The translations under genes were made by a program, and so were the position numbers. From the NCBI GenBank assembly GCA_965276675.1, contig OZ255624.1, positions 620,001 to 684,000 on the forward strand: a stretch of DNA of 64,000 bases, written 5' to 3'. The notes under the pieces were generated by a model. The model saw only the letters and a list, made by a program, of their open reading frames with translations, did not search any database and was not told the origin of the DNA. The stretch comes from G965276675 sp965276675 (GTDB lineage Bacteria > Acidobacteriota > Terriglobia > Terriglobales > Acidobacteriaceae). Below, piece by piece: positions 18,230-27,272 of this stretch; position 1 is the first letter of the stretch; each line of letters begins with the position of its first letter.

Positions 18230-19426
18230 TCAAAGAGCGTAGAGATTGATGATGGAATCAAGCTCGTGGATGGTGTGGTCGACCTCGTCGTCCGAGGTAT
18301 AAAAATGCGGGGCGATACGGACGCCGGCACCGGGACGAAAATCGACTAGAATCTGCCTGCGACCCAGCTCGGCGGTGACTTCGCGGCCATTGGGTACGTC
18401 GAGGATGATGGTACCGCCGCGGGCTGCGGGGTCACGCGGGCTGCGAACCGTGAGGCCTGCACCATCCGCGAGAGCGATGAGGCGTTGGGTCTGGCGCTGC
18501 GACTTGGCGCGGATAGCGTGGACACCAACTTCATTGACGATCTCGTAACCGGAGCGCGCGGAGTACATCGCTGGTACGTTTGGCGTGCCATTGAGGAAGC
18601 GGCGGATGTCCGCCGCATACTCGATCGGCCCGTTGACGAACTCAAAGGGTTGAGCATGAGCGGCCCAGCCGGTGGCGCTGGGGTGGAGCTTCAGGTCGAG
18701 ATCGCCGCGGACGTAGAGATAGCCGGCGCCGGGGCCACCTAGCAGCCACTTGACCGAGCCACCGGTGGCGAAGTCGACGTTGAGCGCCGTCACGTCGAGC
18801 GGCACGATGCCGGCGGATTGATATAGGTCCGCGACAATGTAAGCACCGACTTCGTGTGCCCGTGCGGTAATGGCAGCAAGATCCTGTAGATACGAGCTAC
18901 GGAAGGCGACATGCGAGATACTGACAAGCTGTGTCCGTTCGTCTATGGCTTCGAGAATGCGCTCGAGCGGAGTAGTCATGCCGTCGGTCGAGGCAACAGA
19001 GACGATCTGTGCGCCCTGGCGTGCGAGGCCGTGGTAGATATAGTCGTTCGAGGGAAAGTTCAGGCCATCGGTAATGAGCTTGTTCCGGGTTCCACTCCAA
19101 TCAAAGCATGAGGTGATGATGGATTGGCAGATGGAGACGTTCTGATGCATGACGACGCGGCCCTTTGGCGCGCCGATGATGGAGCCGATGAGGTCGCCGC
19201 AGGTGATGGGCATCGTCCACCAACCTTCTTCCCAGGCACGGATACCGCGGGTGGCCCAGGTATCGGTGAACTCTTGGAGCGCGGTTTGGGTACGGCGAGG
19301 CATGGGACCGAGTGAATGGCTGATCATGTAGGTCGTGTGCTCAAGGATTGGAAACTCTTTGCGCCACACGAGGAGCGAATCTTGCGAGAGGCTAGAGGAG
19401 GTAGGCTGATGCGTAAAAGTGCTCAT
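18230..19426 (-). CDS. Kynureninase-like PLP enzyme (aminotransferase class V fold)
   Basis: Fold-type I PLP enzyme of 398 aa. The N-terminal part follows the kynureninase pattern: HSLGPMP, then a TWATRGIRAWEEGWW segment resembling the IRSWNS-x-GW region, and IGAPKGRVVMHQNVS. The PLP lysine is in SVKWLLGGPGAGYLYV, and DLYQSAG matches the conserved Asp-x-x-x-SAG. It is therefore closer to kynureninase than to cysteine desulfurases, but key kynurenine-binding residues cannot be checked by eye. The stop/start overlap of 4 nt with the upstream permease shows an operon. A formamidase-like gene is divergent. It may cleave a kynurenine-like amino acid. Confidence 0.75.
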   Translation of the reverse strand: MSTFTHQPTSSSLSQDSLLVWRKEFPILEHTTYMISHSLGPMPRRTQTALQEFTDTWATRGIRAWEEGWWTMPITCGDLIGSIIGAPKGRVVMHQNVSICQSIITSCFDWSGTRNKLITDGLNFPSNDYIYHGLARQGAQIVSVASTDGMTTPLERILEAIDERTQLVSISHVAFRSSYLQDLAAITARAHEVGAYIVADLYQSAGIVPLDVTALNVDFATGGSVKWLLGGPGAGYLYVRGDLDLKLHPSATGWAAHAQPFEFVNGPIEYAADIRRFLNGTPNVPAMYSARSGYEIVNEVGVHAIRAKSQRQTQRLIALADGAGLTVRSPRDPAARGGTIILDVPNGREVTAELGRRQILVDFRPGAGVRIAPHFYTSDDEVDHTIHELDSIINLYAL

Positions 19427-20862
19427 GACAGGCGTGTTTCCTCGAGAGCTGGCTGCGCGATGACGGTAGCTCTAGCGCGCCGCAGGGCGTAAGCCGCAGT
19501 GAGTACGAGCAGGAACGGGATGCCGTAGATCAGCGTGGGGCGGAACTCGCGCGTGAAGAGCGTCGTTATAAGTGCGGCTGACATCAAGGCGGTCCCGAGC
19601 AGACTTGTATAAGGATAGCCCCACATACGAAATGGGAGCTTCGTCCCCGCGTGACGGCGACGAAATCTAAGGTGTGTCACAAATATCATGAGCCAAGTGA
19701 ACATGGGACCGAACATCGAGAGTGCGAGCATGAGCAGGAAAGATCGGTCATGGTAAAGGGCATTGAGAACGGCCGCGAGACCGATGCCGACGGTCGAGAC
19801 AAGCAGCGCGACGATTGGAACTCCATTGCGCGTGAGCACGCCCAAACGGCGAGGCGCGAAGCCGGCACGGGAGAGCGAAAAGAGCATTCGTGTGCTGGTG
19901 TAGAGCTGGCTGTTCATGGCTGAGAGCGCGGCTATGAGAATGACGAAGTTGACGACCCCGGCTGCACCAGCAATATGCGTGCGCATCATGACAGTGACGA
20001 AGGGCGACTGAGTCGCACCGGAAGCCATGATGTACCACGGTACAATGGCGAGCACGAGCGCAAGAGTAAGCAGGTAGAAGAAAACCAAGCGGAACATCGT
20101 GGAGCGAAAGGCAGTCGTGATGGCTCGCTGCGGGTCTTTCGCTTCGCCAGCCGCGACCGCGATCATCTCAATTGAGAAATAGCTGAAGAGCGAAACCAGA
20201 ACGGCGACCCACATGCCCCAGATGCCCTTGGGAAAGAAGCCGCCAAAGGCCGTGTAGTTGGCGAAGCCGATAGCTACACTGTGATTCGCTGAGACATCCC
20301 GGGAGGCTGAGAAGATGGCCCATGCGCCCAGAATGAGAAAGGCCACGATGGCCGAGACCTTTAAGGCAGAAAAGCTGTACTCGACAGCGCCAAAGAGTTC
20401 GACATTGAATGCGTTCACGAGCATAAGCACAAGTGTAAAGCCGCAGATCCAAAGCCAGCCTGGAACGGAAGGGAACCAAAAACGCATGTAAACTGCAATG
20501 GCCGTGATCTCTGTACCGAGCGCGAAGACGACGCCTGCCCAATATGCGAAGCGCACGAGAAAGCCAGAAAGCGGTGATAAGTAGAATTCCGCCCATGCAC
20601 CAAAGGAACCGGAGGTCGGGTGGGCAACTGTCATCTCAGCCATGCAGCCCATCAGTAGAAGCGTGATAACGGCGCCAATAAGGTAGCTGAGGAGCACCGC
20701 GGGGCCTGCGAATCCGATGGCGAACTTGGAGCCAAGGAAGAGACCCGTACCTATGGCGCCTCCAATGGCAATCATCGAAAGCTGCCGGGAGGAAAGGCCG
20801 CGACGCAGACCCGACTCACGCTCGGTGATGGCATCGAAGCGCGAGGGCGGAGAACTCTTCAT
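19423..20862 (-). CDS. Amino-acid permease (APC superfamily, AAT family)
   Basis: Inner-membrane amino-acid/proton symporter with about 12 membrane helices. The start is placed at the ATG at 20862 (MKSSPPSRFDAI), because the family begins with LRRGLSSRQLSMIAIGGAIGTGLFLGS; the upstream 22 residues are not conserved. The glycine-rich first helix IGGAIGTGLFLGS is the substrate/ion site of the family. Length 479 aa is typical of GabP, ProY, CycA and AroP relatives. It overlaps the kynureninase-like gene by 4 nt (ATGA), so uptake and breakdown of one amino acid are probably coupled. The substrate is unknown; tryptophan or kynurenine would fit the neighbours. Confidence 0.9.
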   Translation of the reverse strand: MKSSPPSRFDAITERESGLRRGLSSRQLSMIAIGGAIGTGLFLGSKFAIGFAGPAVLLSYLIGAVITLLLMGCMAEMTVAHPTSGSFGAWAEFYLSPLSGFLVRFAYWAGVVFALGTEITAIAVYMRFWFPSVPGWLWICGFTLVLMLVNAFNVELFGAVEYSFSALKVSAIVAFLILGAWAIFSASRDVSANHSVAIGFANYTAFGGFFPKGIWGMWVAVLVSLFSYFSIEMIAVAAGEAKDPQRAITTAFRSTMFRLVFFYLLTLALVLAIVPWYIMASGATQSPFVTVMMRTHIAGAAGVVNFVILIAALSAMNSQLYTSTRMLFSLSRAGFAPRRLGVLTRNGVPIVALLVSTVGIGLAAVLNALYHDRSFLLMLALSMFGPMFTWLMIFVTHLRFRRRHAGTKLPFRMWGYPYTSLLGTALMSAALITTLFTREFRPTLIYGIPFLLVLTAAYALRRARATVIAQPALEETRLS

Positions 20863-21066
20863 GCAGCAACTATAAACGGAGTCAAAGGGCTTCAGGACAT
20901 GCGGACTACCGCCCACTCCTTCTCGCACTACGACTAGTGGACGAAACTTTGCTATCTCTCCGCTTTACTAATCAATCTCGCAAGATCGGAATCGGAACAG
21001 TTACCCGACTGACGCTATCTGGAGGTTTGTTCGCGTGAGGCAATCCAGACACATGACGAAGGATTC
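20863..21066. promoter_or_regulatory. Divergent promoter region, permease and formamidase-like gene
   Basis: 204-nt region between divergent starts. Shared regulation of the two directions is likely given their related functions. No operator was recognised. Confidence 0.35.
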
Positions 21067-21906
21067 ATGCAAACGATGAATATCCTGTCGCTATCTCTAC
21101 TAACTGCCGATCATCGCATTTCCTATGGAGCAGGACAATTTCAGTTTGGAGATCTGTGGATCCCGCAGACGCGGAGTGGTTCTCTCCTGCCGCTTGTAGT
21201 CTTTTTCCATGGAGGATGGTGGAAGTCGGAATATGACTTGGGCTATGCCGGCCGTCTGTGCGCGGCTTTGAAGCAGGAGGGGATCGCATCCTGGTCGGTC
21301 GAGTACAGGAGAGTGGGCGAGACGGGCGGAGGTTGGCCAATGACCTTCCAGGATGCAGCTGCGGGGTTCGACTTCGTCGGGACGCTCGCGAAGAACTTTC
21401 CGCTGGACCTGTCGCGGGTGATCACCATGGGCCATTCGGCTGGCGGTCACCTGGCGTTCTGGGTCGCGGGCAGGCAGCATATCGATCCACACAGCGAGGT
21501 GTACGAGCCAAGGCCGCAGGTTCCGCTGCTCGGGACGATCGCGCTGGCTGGAGCGGTAGATCTCCGGTTGACGATCGACCTGTCGGGATACTTCACGTTT
21601 GCGCACGACAAGCAGGAGGTCTATGCTCTGATGGGCGGTCGGCCACAGGATCTGCCGGATCGGTATAAGGCGGCCAATCCAGGGGATCTCTTGCCCTTCC
21701 ATGTACCGCAAGTATTAATTCAGGGCACGGCGGACGATCAGATTCCGCCTGAGCTGCCGTTACGATGGGCAGAGATGTCGCGCCGGATGGGAGATACCGC
21801 GGCGGTTAGCATGATTCCTTCTGCGGACCATTTTGATGTCGTTGATCCTGAGAGCCGGGCATGGGAAACGGTGCTCGATCTTGTGCATAAGATGATTTTT
21901 CTTTGA
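21067..21906 (+). CDS. Alpha/beta-hydrolase, kynurenine formamidase-like
   Basis: Cytoplasmic alpha/beta-hydrolase of 279 aa without a signal peptide. The oxyanion-hole motif is HGGWW, the HGGxW pattern of eukaryote-type kynurenine formamidases. The nucleophile elbow is GHSAGGH and the triad closes with Asp in GTADDQIP and His in SADHFDVV. N-formylkynurenine hydrolysis is suggested by this motif and by the kynureninase-like and permease genes on the opposite strand; other small esters or amides are possible. AAGGA lies only 3 nt ahead of the ATG at 21067, so the ATG three codons later may be used instead. Confidence 0.75.
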   Translation: MQTMNILSLSLLTADHRISYGAGQFQFGDLWIPQTRSGSLLPLVVFFHGGWWKSEYDLGYAGRLCAALKQEGIASWSVEYRRVGETGGGWPMTFQDAAAGFDFVGTLAKNFPLDLSRVITMGHSAGGHLAFWVAGRQHIDPHSEVYEPRPQVPLLGTIALAGAVDLRLTIDLSGYFTFAHDKQEVYALMGGRPQDLPDRYKAANPGDLLPFHVPQVLIQGTADDQIPPELPLRWAEMSRRMGDTAAVSMIPSADHFDVVDPESRAWETVLDLVHKMIFL

Positions 21907-22107
21907 GGATACAAGGGTGTTTATCTGTACCAATCTGGAAGACAAGCGGATCACTTCCGGGTTGACCGTGATCCGGAGGACGATCAGTAGGAAGTATGAC
22001 CAGGGCGGAAAGCACACGCCCTGTCCAAATATTTTTCAGTAACGGCAACGCTTCTATCGTTGACTGCATTGATTCAATCTCCAATCGCAGTGCTTACTAT
22101 CGAATCG

Positions 22108-22518
22108 TCAGCTCTTTGGCGGACAATTCACCATCCACGGAATTCCGAAGCGATCAACAAACATTCCGAAGCGCAGGGCCCAAAACGTCTCTTCTATCGG
22201 CATCGAGATCTTTCCACCCGGGCTCATCTCGTTATAAATGCGCTCGGCCTCCTCCACCGTCTCCACCTGCAGCGAAACGCTAAAACCCTGCGGCTTCTCC
22301 GAGTGCTGTGGAGGAGCATCTGATGCCATGATTCTCTGCCCCTTCACGATCAGGCTCGCATGCAAAATCTTGTCCCCCCACTCTGGACTAACGGACTTTT
22401 CCGCTGGTGTGCCTGCATGCGGCATCATTGCTTCGATCGTGCCACCTAGAACTTTCGCATAGAATTCGAACGCCTCTTTACAGTTGCCATTGAAAAACAG
22501 ATACGGATTCACTTGCAT
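22108..22518 (-). CDS. VOC-family (PhnB-like) protein
   Basis: 136-aa glyoxalase/bleomycin-resistance fold protein of the PhnB-like group. The start ATG at 22518 has GAGAGG 7 nt upstream. Motifs are PYLFFNGNCKEAFEFYAKVLGG at the N-terminus and FWALRFGMFVDRFGIPWMVN at the C-terminus, both typical of this group. It is the third gene of a minus-strand set with two DGPF proteins, next to an ECF42-type sigma factor. That group often occurs with such proteins in other genomes. The biochemical role is unknown. Confidence 0.85.
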   Translation of the reverse strand: MQVNPYLFFNGNCKEAFEFYAKVLGGTIEAMMPHAGTPAEKSVSPEWGDKILHASLIVKGQRIMASDAPPQHSEKPQGFSVSLQVETVEEAERIYNEMSPGGKISMPIEETFWALRFGMFVDRFGIPWMVNCPPKS

Positions 22519-22580
22519 AGCGGTCACCCTCTCTCGGTCGAAATCATCCTCGTCTACGTCGCGCCCGCAAGAGCACAACG

Positions 22581-23003
22581 CTACTTCGCCTCGGCCAGTC
22601 TCTTACCTAACTCTTTCTGGTGTTCCACCGCATCGCTCGGTTCGAAATCATCCATCTCAAACAACTGCCGCAACTCCACCTCTCCCTCGGCATCTTTTCC
22701 AAACGGAGCAGGCACCTGCTTCAACCAAGTCACAGTCTCCTCCTTCGACTTCACCTGAATCAGCCAATACCCGGCGATCAGCTCTTTCGTCTCGGCAAAC
22801 GGTCCGTCGATGATCGTCTGCTCGCCGCCCGAAAATTTGACGCGCATCCCCTTCGAGCTCGGCTGCAATCCCGCCAGGTCAACCAACACGCCGGCTTCAA
22901 TCAACTTCTCGTTGTACTTGCCCATAGCTCCAATCAATTCCTCGCTCGGCATCACGCCAGCTTCAGAGTCTTTGTTCGCTTTCACAATCATCATGAACTT
23001 CAT
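22581..23003 (-). CDS. DGPF-domain (YciI-like) protein
   Basis: Ferredoxin-like fold protein of 140 aa. It begins MKFMMIVKANKDSEAG and contains the family signature DGPFAETKE near residue 66. The start ATG at 23003 follows AAGGAG by 7 nt; a GTG directly before it is an alternative. The C-terminus is longer than in the second DGPF protein and includes VEHQKELGKRLAE. DGPF proteins are the usual partners of ECF42 sigma factors and are thought to be their targets or effectors, possibly linked to oxidative or antibiotic stress, but the reaction is unknown. Confidence 0.88.
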   Translation of the reverse strand: MKFMMIVKANKDSEAGVMPSEELIGAMGKYNEKLIEAGVLVDLAGLQPSSKGMRVKFSGGEQTIIDGPFAETKELIAGYWLIQVKSKEETVTWLKQVPAPFGKDAEGEVELRQLFEMDDFEPSDAVEHQKELGKRLAEAK

Positions 23004-23024
23004 CACTCTTCTCCTTTAGCCGCA

Positions 23025-23378
23025 TTACTGCGGCAACCCCGCTATTTCAAGCACCGGCCGTATCTCCACTGTGCCCAGCTGCGCTCCCGGAATCTGGCCC
23101 GCAATCATGATTGCCTCATCCAGGTTCACCGCATCGATCAAAAAGTATCCCCCTAATTGTTCGCGTGTCTCCGCAAACGGCCCATCCGTTACCAGCCGCT
23201 TGCCCTCGCGAACCTGCACACTCGTCGCCGCTGTCACAGAGTGGAGCGGGTTCGCCGCCAGGTACTTCCCACTCGCAGCCAGATCCTGCGCAAACGCCGC
23301 AGATTCCACGTAGCACTTGGCGCGCTCCGCATCGCTCAACGCTGATTCTTCGCCATAGATCAACAACATGTACTTCAT
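23025..23378 (-). CDS. DGPF-domain (YciI-like) protein
   Basis: 117-aa DGPF protein, starting MKYMLLIYGEE at 23378 with AAGGAG 6 nt upstream. The signature DGPFAETRE is near residue 74. It is separated from the next DGPF gene by 21 nt and lies 76 nt from the start of the divergent ECF42-type sigma gene. The short intergenic space probably holds promoters in both directions, with the sigma factor likely acting on this one. Confidence 0.88.
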   Translation of the reverse strand: MKYMLLIYGEESALSDAERAKCYVESAAFAQDLAASGKYLAANPLHSVTAATSVQVREGKRLVTDGPFAETREQLGGYFLIDAVNLDEAIMIAGQIPGAQLGTVEIRPVLEIAGLPQ

Positions 23379-23454
23379 GCGCTCTCCTTCGTCACTAAGT
23401 CGAACAGCGAATACGCAGATCGACACCCCTTCGAAAAAAATCCTACAATGCAGA

Positions 23455-24702
23455 ATGGCCGACGAAGCAACTCTCGCCGTCGAGGAACTGTACCGTTCCG
23501 ACTGGGGACGCATAGTCTCCACTCTCATCACCCTCGTTGGAGACTTCGACCTAGCTGAAGAATGCGCTCAGGAAGCCTTTTCCCTCGCGGTCGTGCAATG
23601 GTCCACCTCCGGCATCCCAGATCTCCCGCGCGCCTGGATCATCCAGACCGCTCGCCACAAAGCTATCGACCGCATCCGCCGCAACGCCGTTCTACAGAAA
23701 AAGCTCGAGGCTTACGCCTATATCTTGCCCACGCACCATCAACCCAACTACGACACTAGAGAAATTCCCGACGACCGCCTGCGCCTTATCTTCACCTGCT
23801 GCCACCCCGCCCTCGCGCTCGAGTCGCAGGTGGCCCTTACCCTGCGCACCCTCTGCGGCCTCCAAACCGACGAGATCGCCCGCGCCTTCCTCGTCCCCAC
23901 CGCCACTATGGCCCAGCGGTTGGTACGCGCGAAACGCAAAATCCGCGACGCCCGCATCCCGTACATCGTCCCCGAAACCAGCGAACTCCCCGCACGACTC
24001 GAGGCCGTTCTCACCGCCATCTATCTCGTCTTCAACGAAGGCTACCTCGCTACCACCGGGACCTCGGTCGTCCGCGCCGATCTCTGTGCCGAAGCCATCC
24101 GCCTCGGCCGTCTCGTGGAGACCCTCATGCAACCGCAACTACCGGCAGAGGTCATCGGTCTCCTCGCCCTGATGCTCCTCCACGACGCCCGCAGCGCCGC
24201 CCGCACCAACGCCGACGGCGAACTCGTCCGTCTCGAAGATCAGGACCGATCCCTCTGGAACCAAACCCAAATCGCAGAAGCACTCCCGCTCGTCGATCAG
24301 GCCCTTTGTGGCGGAGCAGGCCCCTTTGCCATCCAGTCCGCGATTGCCGCGCTCCATTGTCGCGCCCAGCGCGCCGAAGACACCGACTGGTCCCAGATCG
24401 TTCGCCTTTATGCCCTTCTTGAACGCCTGCAGCCATCCCCCATCGTTTCCCTCAATCGCGCGGCGGCTTTGGCTATGGCCGAAGGTCCTCAGCAGGCGCT
24501 CCTCCTCGTGGAACAAATAGCCAAAACCGGCGATTTGGAAGACCACCACATCCTGCACGCCGTCCGCGCAGATCTCCACCGCCGACTCGGCAATCACACC
24601 TCTGCTGCCATCAGCTATCAGCGAGCCCTCACCCTCGTCACCAACGAGCAGGAACGCCGCTTCCTTCATCGACGTATGCGCGAACTTGAAATACCACCTT
24701 GA
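23455..24702 (+). CDS. ECF sigma factor, ECF42-type with TPR-like C-terminus
   Basis: 415-aa sigma factor. Regions 2 and 4 occupy about the first 180 residues (region 2 around DLAEECAQEAFSLAVVQW, region 4 around LRTLCGLQTDEIARAFLVP and MAQRLVRAKRKIRDA). The remaining 230 residues are a helical, TPR-like extension (for example YALLERLQPSPIVSLNRAAALAMAEGP) that is diagnostic of group ECF42. Such factors have no classical anti-sigma; the extension is known to be needed for activity in the group. The start at 23455 gives MADEATLAVEELYRSDWGRI. Two DGPF genes and a VOC gene are divergent from it, exactly the layout reported for ECF42. Confidence 0.9.
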   Translation: MADEATLAVEELYRSDWGRIVSTLITLVGDFDLAEECAQEAFSLAVVQWSTSGIPDLPRAWIIQTARHKAIDRIRRNAVLQKKLEAYAYILPTHHQPNYDTREIPDDRLRLIFTCCHPALALESQVALTLRTLCGLQTDEIARAFLVPTATMAQRLVRAKRKIRDARIPYIVPETSELPARLEAVLTAIYLVFNEGYLATTGTSVVRADLCAEAIRLGRLVETLMQPQLPAEVIGLLALMLLHDARSAARTNADGELVRLEDQDRSLWNQTQIAEALPLVDQALCGGAGPFAIQSAIAALHCRAQRAEDTDWSQIVRLYALLERLQPSPIVSLNRAAALAMAEGPQQALLLVEQIAKTGDLEDHHILHAVRADLHRRLGNHTSAAISYQRALTLVTNEQERRFLHRRMRELEIPP

Positions 24703-24808
24703 ACTCGCGCGGCGGATCATACATTCCCGGAGCTTGGGCGATCTATGGATTTCCCTATCAGAGCCCTTGTTTCCGGTGGCTGCTACTCAGGAGCAGGCTG
24801 CGGAAGGT

Positions 24809-26728
24809 TTAGGAGAATCGTGCAGGCGTATCCCCAGCCGGTTGCGGTTGCTCTGAAGCAGATGGAAGTGTGTATGGCTTGTGAAGTACATCGATAACAC
24901 GTTGGTACAGGCGGTTGCGTACCTCGAAGCGCTTTGATGCGCGTGTAACGTAGCGCACGAGTATGTCTATGCCGGATGCTGATGGCCTCAAATTTACTGA
25001 CGGGATCGCGCTGAACTGGCTCAGGCCATTTTGCCGAGTCGTACGTTTCCACTCCTGTTCGGCAAGGCGGCTATCTCTCTCAGTTTCTTGCAGCACTGCT
25101 TTGTGGATGAGTTCAACCGACACATACGAATCGTCGGATACAGGAACACTCACCGAGATCTCATCCCACATCCACTGGCCAACCGTAGAGAAATTGAAGT
25201 ATTGTCCGCGGATAGCGAAGCTATTGATGAAAGTGACGCGACGCCCCGTTGGATACCCCTTGTCCGTCCAATTGCCGGTTTCGAGCATAGTCGTACGAAA
25301 TAAACTGATCTCAATCACCTCGCCTCCCACGCTGTTGATCTCTACCCAGTCGCCCGCGCAAATGCCGTTCTTGCCCATGAGCACGAACCAGCCGAAGAAG
25401 GCGAGAATGAAATCTTGCAGCGCAACTGTAAGTCCAGCGGTAGCCAGACCCAGGATGGTAGGCATCTGGCGCGGCGCGCCGAAGATGACCAGCAGGATAA
25501 GCAGGCCGGCAACGATCTGGACACTCAGCTCCAGGATCGTGCGGAGTGTTTGCATCCGCCGTCGGTCAAGCGTGGGACGCTCCATCAGATGGCGCATAAG
25601 CGCTTGGCAAAGGATGGCGCAGATGAGAATAGAGGCAATCAGCGCAAGTGACCGGAGAATGAGGTGTAGCAGGATCCGATGTTGCAGAAGCACTTGAGCA
25701 CCCCACTTACCGTAAGCGGCGGCAAGCTGCTGCTGCGTTTGGATGCGGTCGTCATAGATGCTGAGAAGCTGGCGCTGTTCGCTTCTCTGCTTAATGTTGG
25801 CGAGTCTAGCTGTATTGTCTGGTGCCGAACGCCCGGGCTGTGATCCAACCCCACCGGTTGCGGCTGAGCTCCTATTAGCTTGAGTTTCGAGGGCGTTGTG
25901 CTCGGTGGTGAGCATACTTACATCGGCTCGCGCCTGCTGCATGGCTTGCTGAATCAGCTGGTAGCGACCGCGTTGATTAGTCCATGCCTTGAGGCGTACG
26001 GCCAGGGTGCTGTATTGCGCTGCCGAAAGAACGGCGACCTGGCCTTCACCGTGTGACTCGGTGTCGTATTTGCGCATGGCTGCTTCACGCGCAGTAAGCT
26101 CCTGTTGAATCTCCGTACGTTGATCGCCAGAAGCGCGAGCGAGATCCTGCTGTGCATCGGCAAGCTCATCCGAATCGAGCCCAAGCTGCGCTTTGGCAAT
26201 TTCAAGATCGTCTGCGCTGGGAACTGGCTGCGCACGGTTTGCCGGCAGAATGGCGGTGGCATTCGACGCTGGCGTTAGGCTCTGCACTACCGCTTGGTCT
26301 TCCTGCACGACCTGTTTCAGTTGTGCGACTTTCAGCGAGAGCGAGAGCGCTTCGCCGGTGAGGGCGCGGGGCCGGGTACTGGCTTGACGTAACGCTGCGG
26401 CAAAAGCCTGATCTACTTCATGATCGGCCAGACGTTCGGCCTCGCGTGCATACTCGACCTCCTCGGCACTGACGGCTAATGGCGCGAGGGCTTGGGCAGT
26501 CTGCCAGGGATGCAGATCGACCATGGTCTTCTGGCTATCGACAAGGTTGTGCACGTTGCCCTTCGCATTGAGGAAGGGGAGATGTGCCATAGCATCACGA
26601 GTGCTCCACGAGAAAGCCAGGCATATGGCTAGCAGCGCAAGCAGAACGGCAAGAATAAAGCTGGTCGGGCCGGAAATGCGTCGGCGCGTGGTGTTCGTTG
26701 AAGTCTGGGTGGGAGGATCAGTTGCCAT
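24809..26728 (-). CDS. MscS-family mechanosensitive channel with long coiled-coil periplasmic region
   Basis: 639-aa membrane protein. One helix near the N-terminus (SFILAVLLALLAICLAF), a long Gln/Ala/Glu-rich, probably coiled-coil segment (about 60-330), then three to four membrane helices and a conserved MscS pore/beta region: GLTVALQDFILAFFGWFVLMGKNGICAGDWVEI. The C-terminal cytoplasmic domain ends in a Pro-rich tail. It probably opens under membrane tension to release solutes, or binds a ligand through its large periplasmic part. It is larger than small MscS (about 290 aa) and closer to MscK-like proteins in layout. Confidence 0.88.
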   Translation of the reverse strand: MATDPPTQTSTNTTRRRISGPTSFILAVLLALLAICLAFSWSTRDAMAHLPFLNAKGNVHNLVDSQKTMVDLHPWQTAQALAPLAVSAEEVEYAREAERLADHEVDQAFAAALRQASTRPRALTGEALSLSLKVAQLKQVVQEDQAVVQSLTPASNATAILPANRAQPVPSADDLEIAKAQLGLDSDELADAQQDLARASGDQRTEIQQELTAREAAMRKYDTESHGEGQVAVLSAAQYSTLAVRLKAWTNQRGRYQLIQQAMQQARADVSMLTTEHNALETQANRSSAATGGVGSQPGRSAPDNTARLANIKQRSEQRQLLSIYDDRIQTQQQLAAAYGKWGAQVLLQHRILLHLILRSLALIASILICAILCQALMRHLMERPTLDRRRMQTLRTILELSVQIVAGLLILLVIFGAPRQMPTILGLATAGLTVALQDFILAFFGWFVLMGKNGICAGDWVEINSVGGEVIEISLFRTTMLETGNWTDKGYPTGRRVTFINSFAIRGQYFNFSTVGQWMWDEISVSVPVSDDSYVSVELIHKAVLQETERDSRLAEQEWKRTTRQNGLSQFSAIPSVNLRPSASGIDILVRYVTRASKRFEVRNRLYQRVIDVLHKPYTLPSASEQPQPAGDTPARFS

Positions 26729-27272
26729 AAGTTAATTGTTCCAGTTCGCCTGTGTTTCGGGCACACATGCGTGGTTCGAGCAAAACGGCTCCCCTGGCTG
26801 ATTGGTAACAGAATACGTGGCAGTCGCGACCGAGGGTCGGTTCTTCGGCAAGCGGGCATAGGCATGACTAATGGCCAGCACTACACTAATGTCATCGTTT
26901 TGCAACGGGGATGCCATGCTCCTTAGGTTGCAGGGCCTAGAGAAAACATGGCCACATAGCGATTGGTATCGAGGAAATGACGCCAGTTCCCATAAATGAC
27001 GTTAACGGAAAGTACGCGCGGAGTTCCTGCCCTCGGACCGTTGGAGTTTGCAAGATCAGACTTTTGGGCGCTCTCGTACCCGAGGCTTCGTTCACCTTCA
27101 CAGATACATTGACGAATCGGAACTGTACGCTAGCCTTGAAGAGCGGATGCAGACGCCGAACGCGTTTCTTCCGAGCTGCCTGCCACCTCCGCATCAGCCC
27201 GCCTTACCGCAGCCATACTCACACCTTACTCAGGATTCACATCTCGAGCTCTGCTGGGATGCCAGGTTCAGG
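26729..27272. other. Intergenic region with a possible remnant gene
   Basis: 544 nt without an intact gene. On the minus strand from about 27137 to 26923 there is a protein-like frame ending GNWRHFLDTNRYVAMFSLGPAT and a stop, but it has an upstream in-frame stop, so it looks like the 3' end of a lost gene. A 61-codon frame (26732-26917, minus) lies just ahead of the MscS gene; AAGGAG sits too close to its ATG for a normal start. I call neither a gene. Confidence 0.25.

Noticed and set aside
26732..26917. 61-codon frame just ahead of the MscS gene on the minus strand
   Set aside because: AAGGAG is only one base from the ATG, the product has no features, and it lies in an otherwise gene-free stretch.
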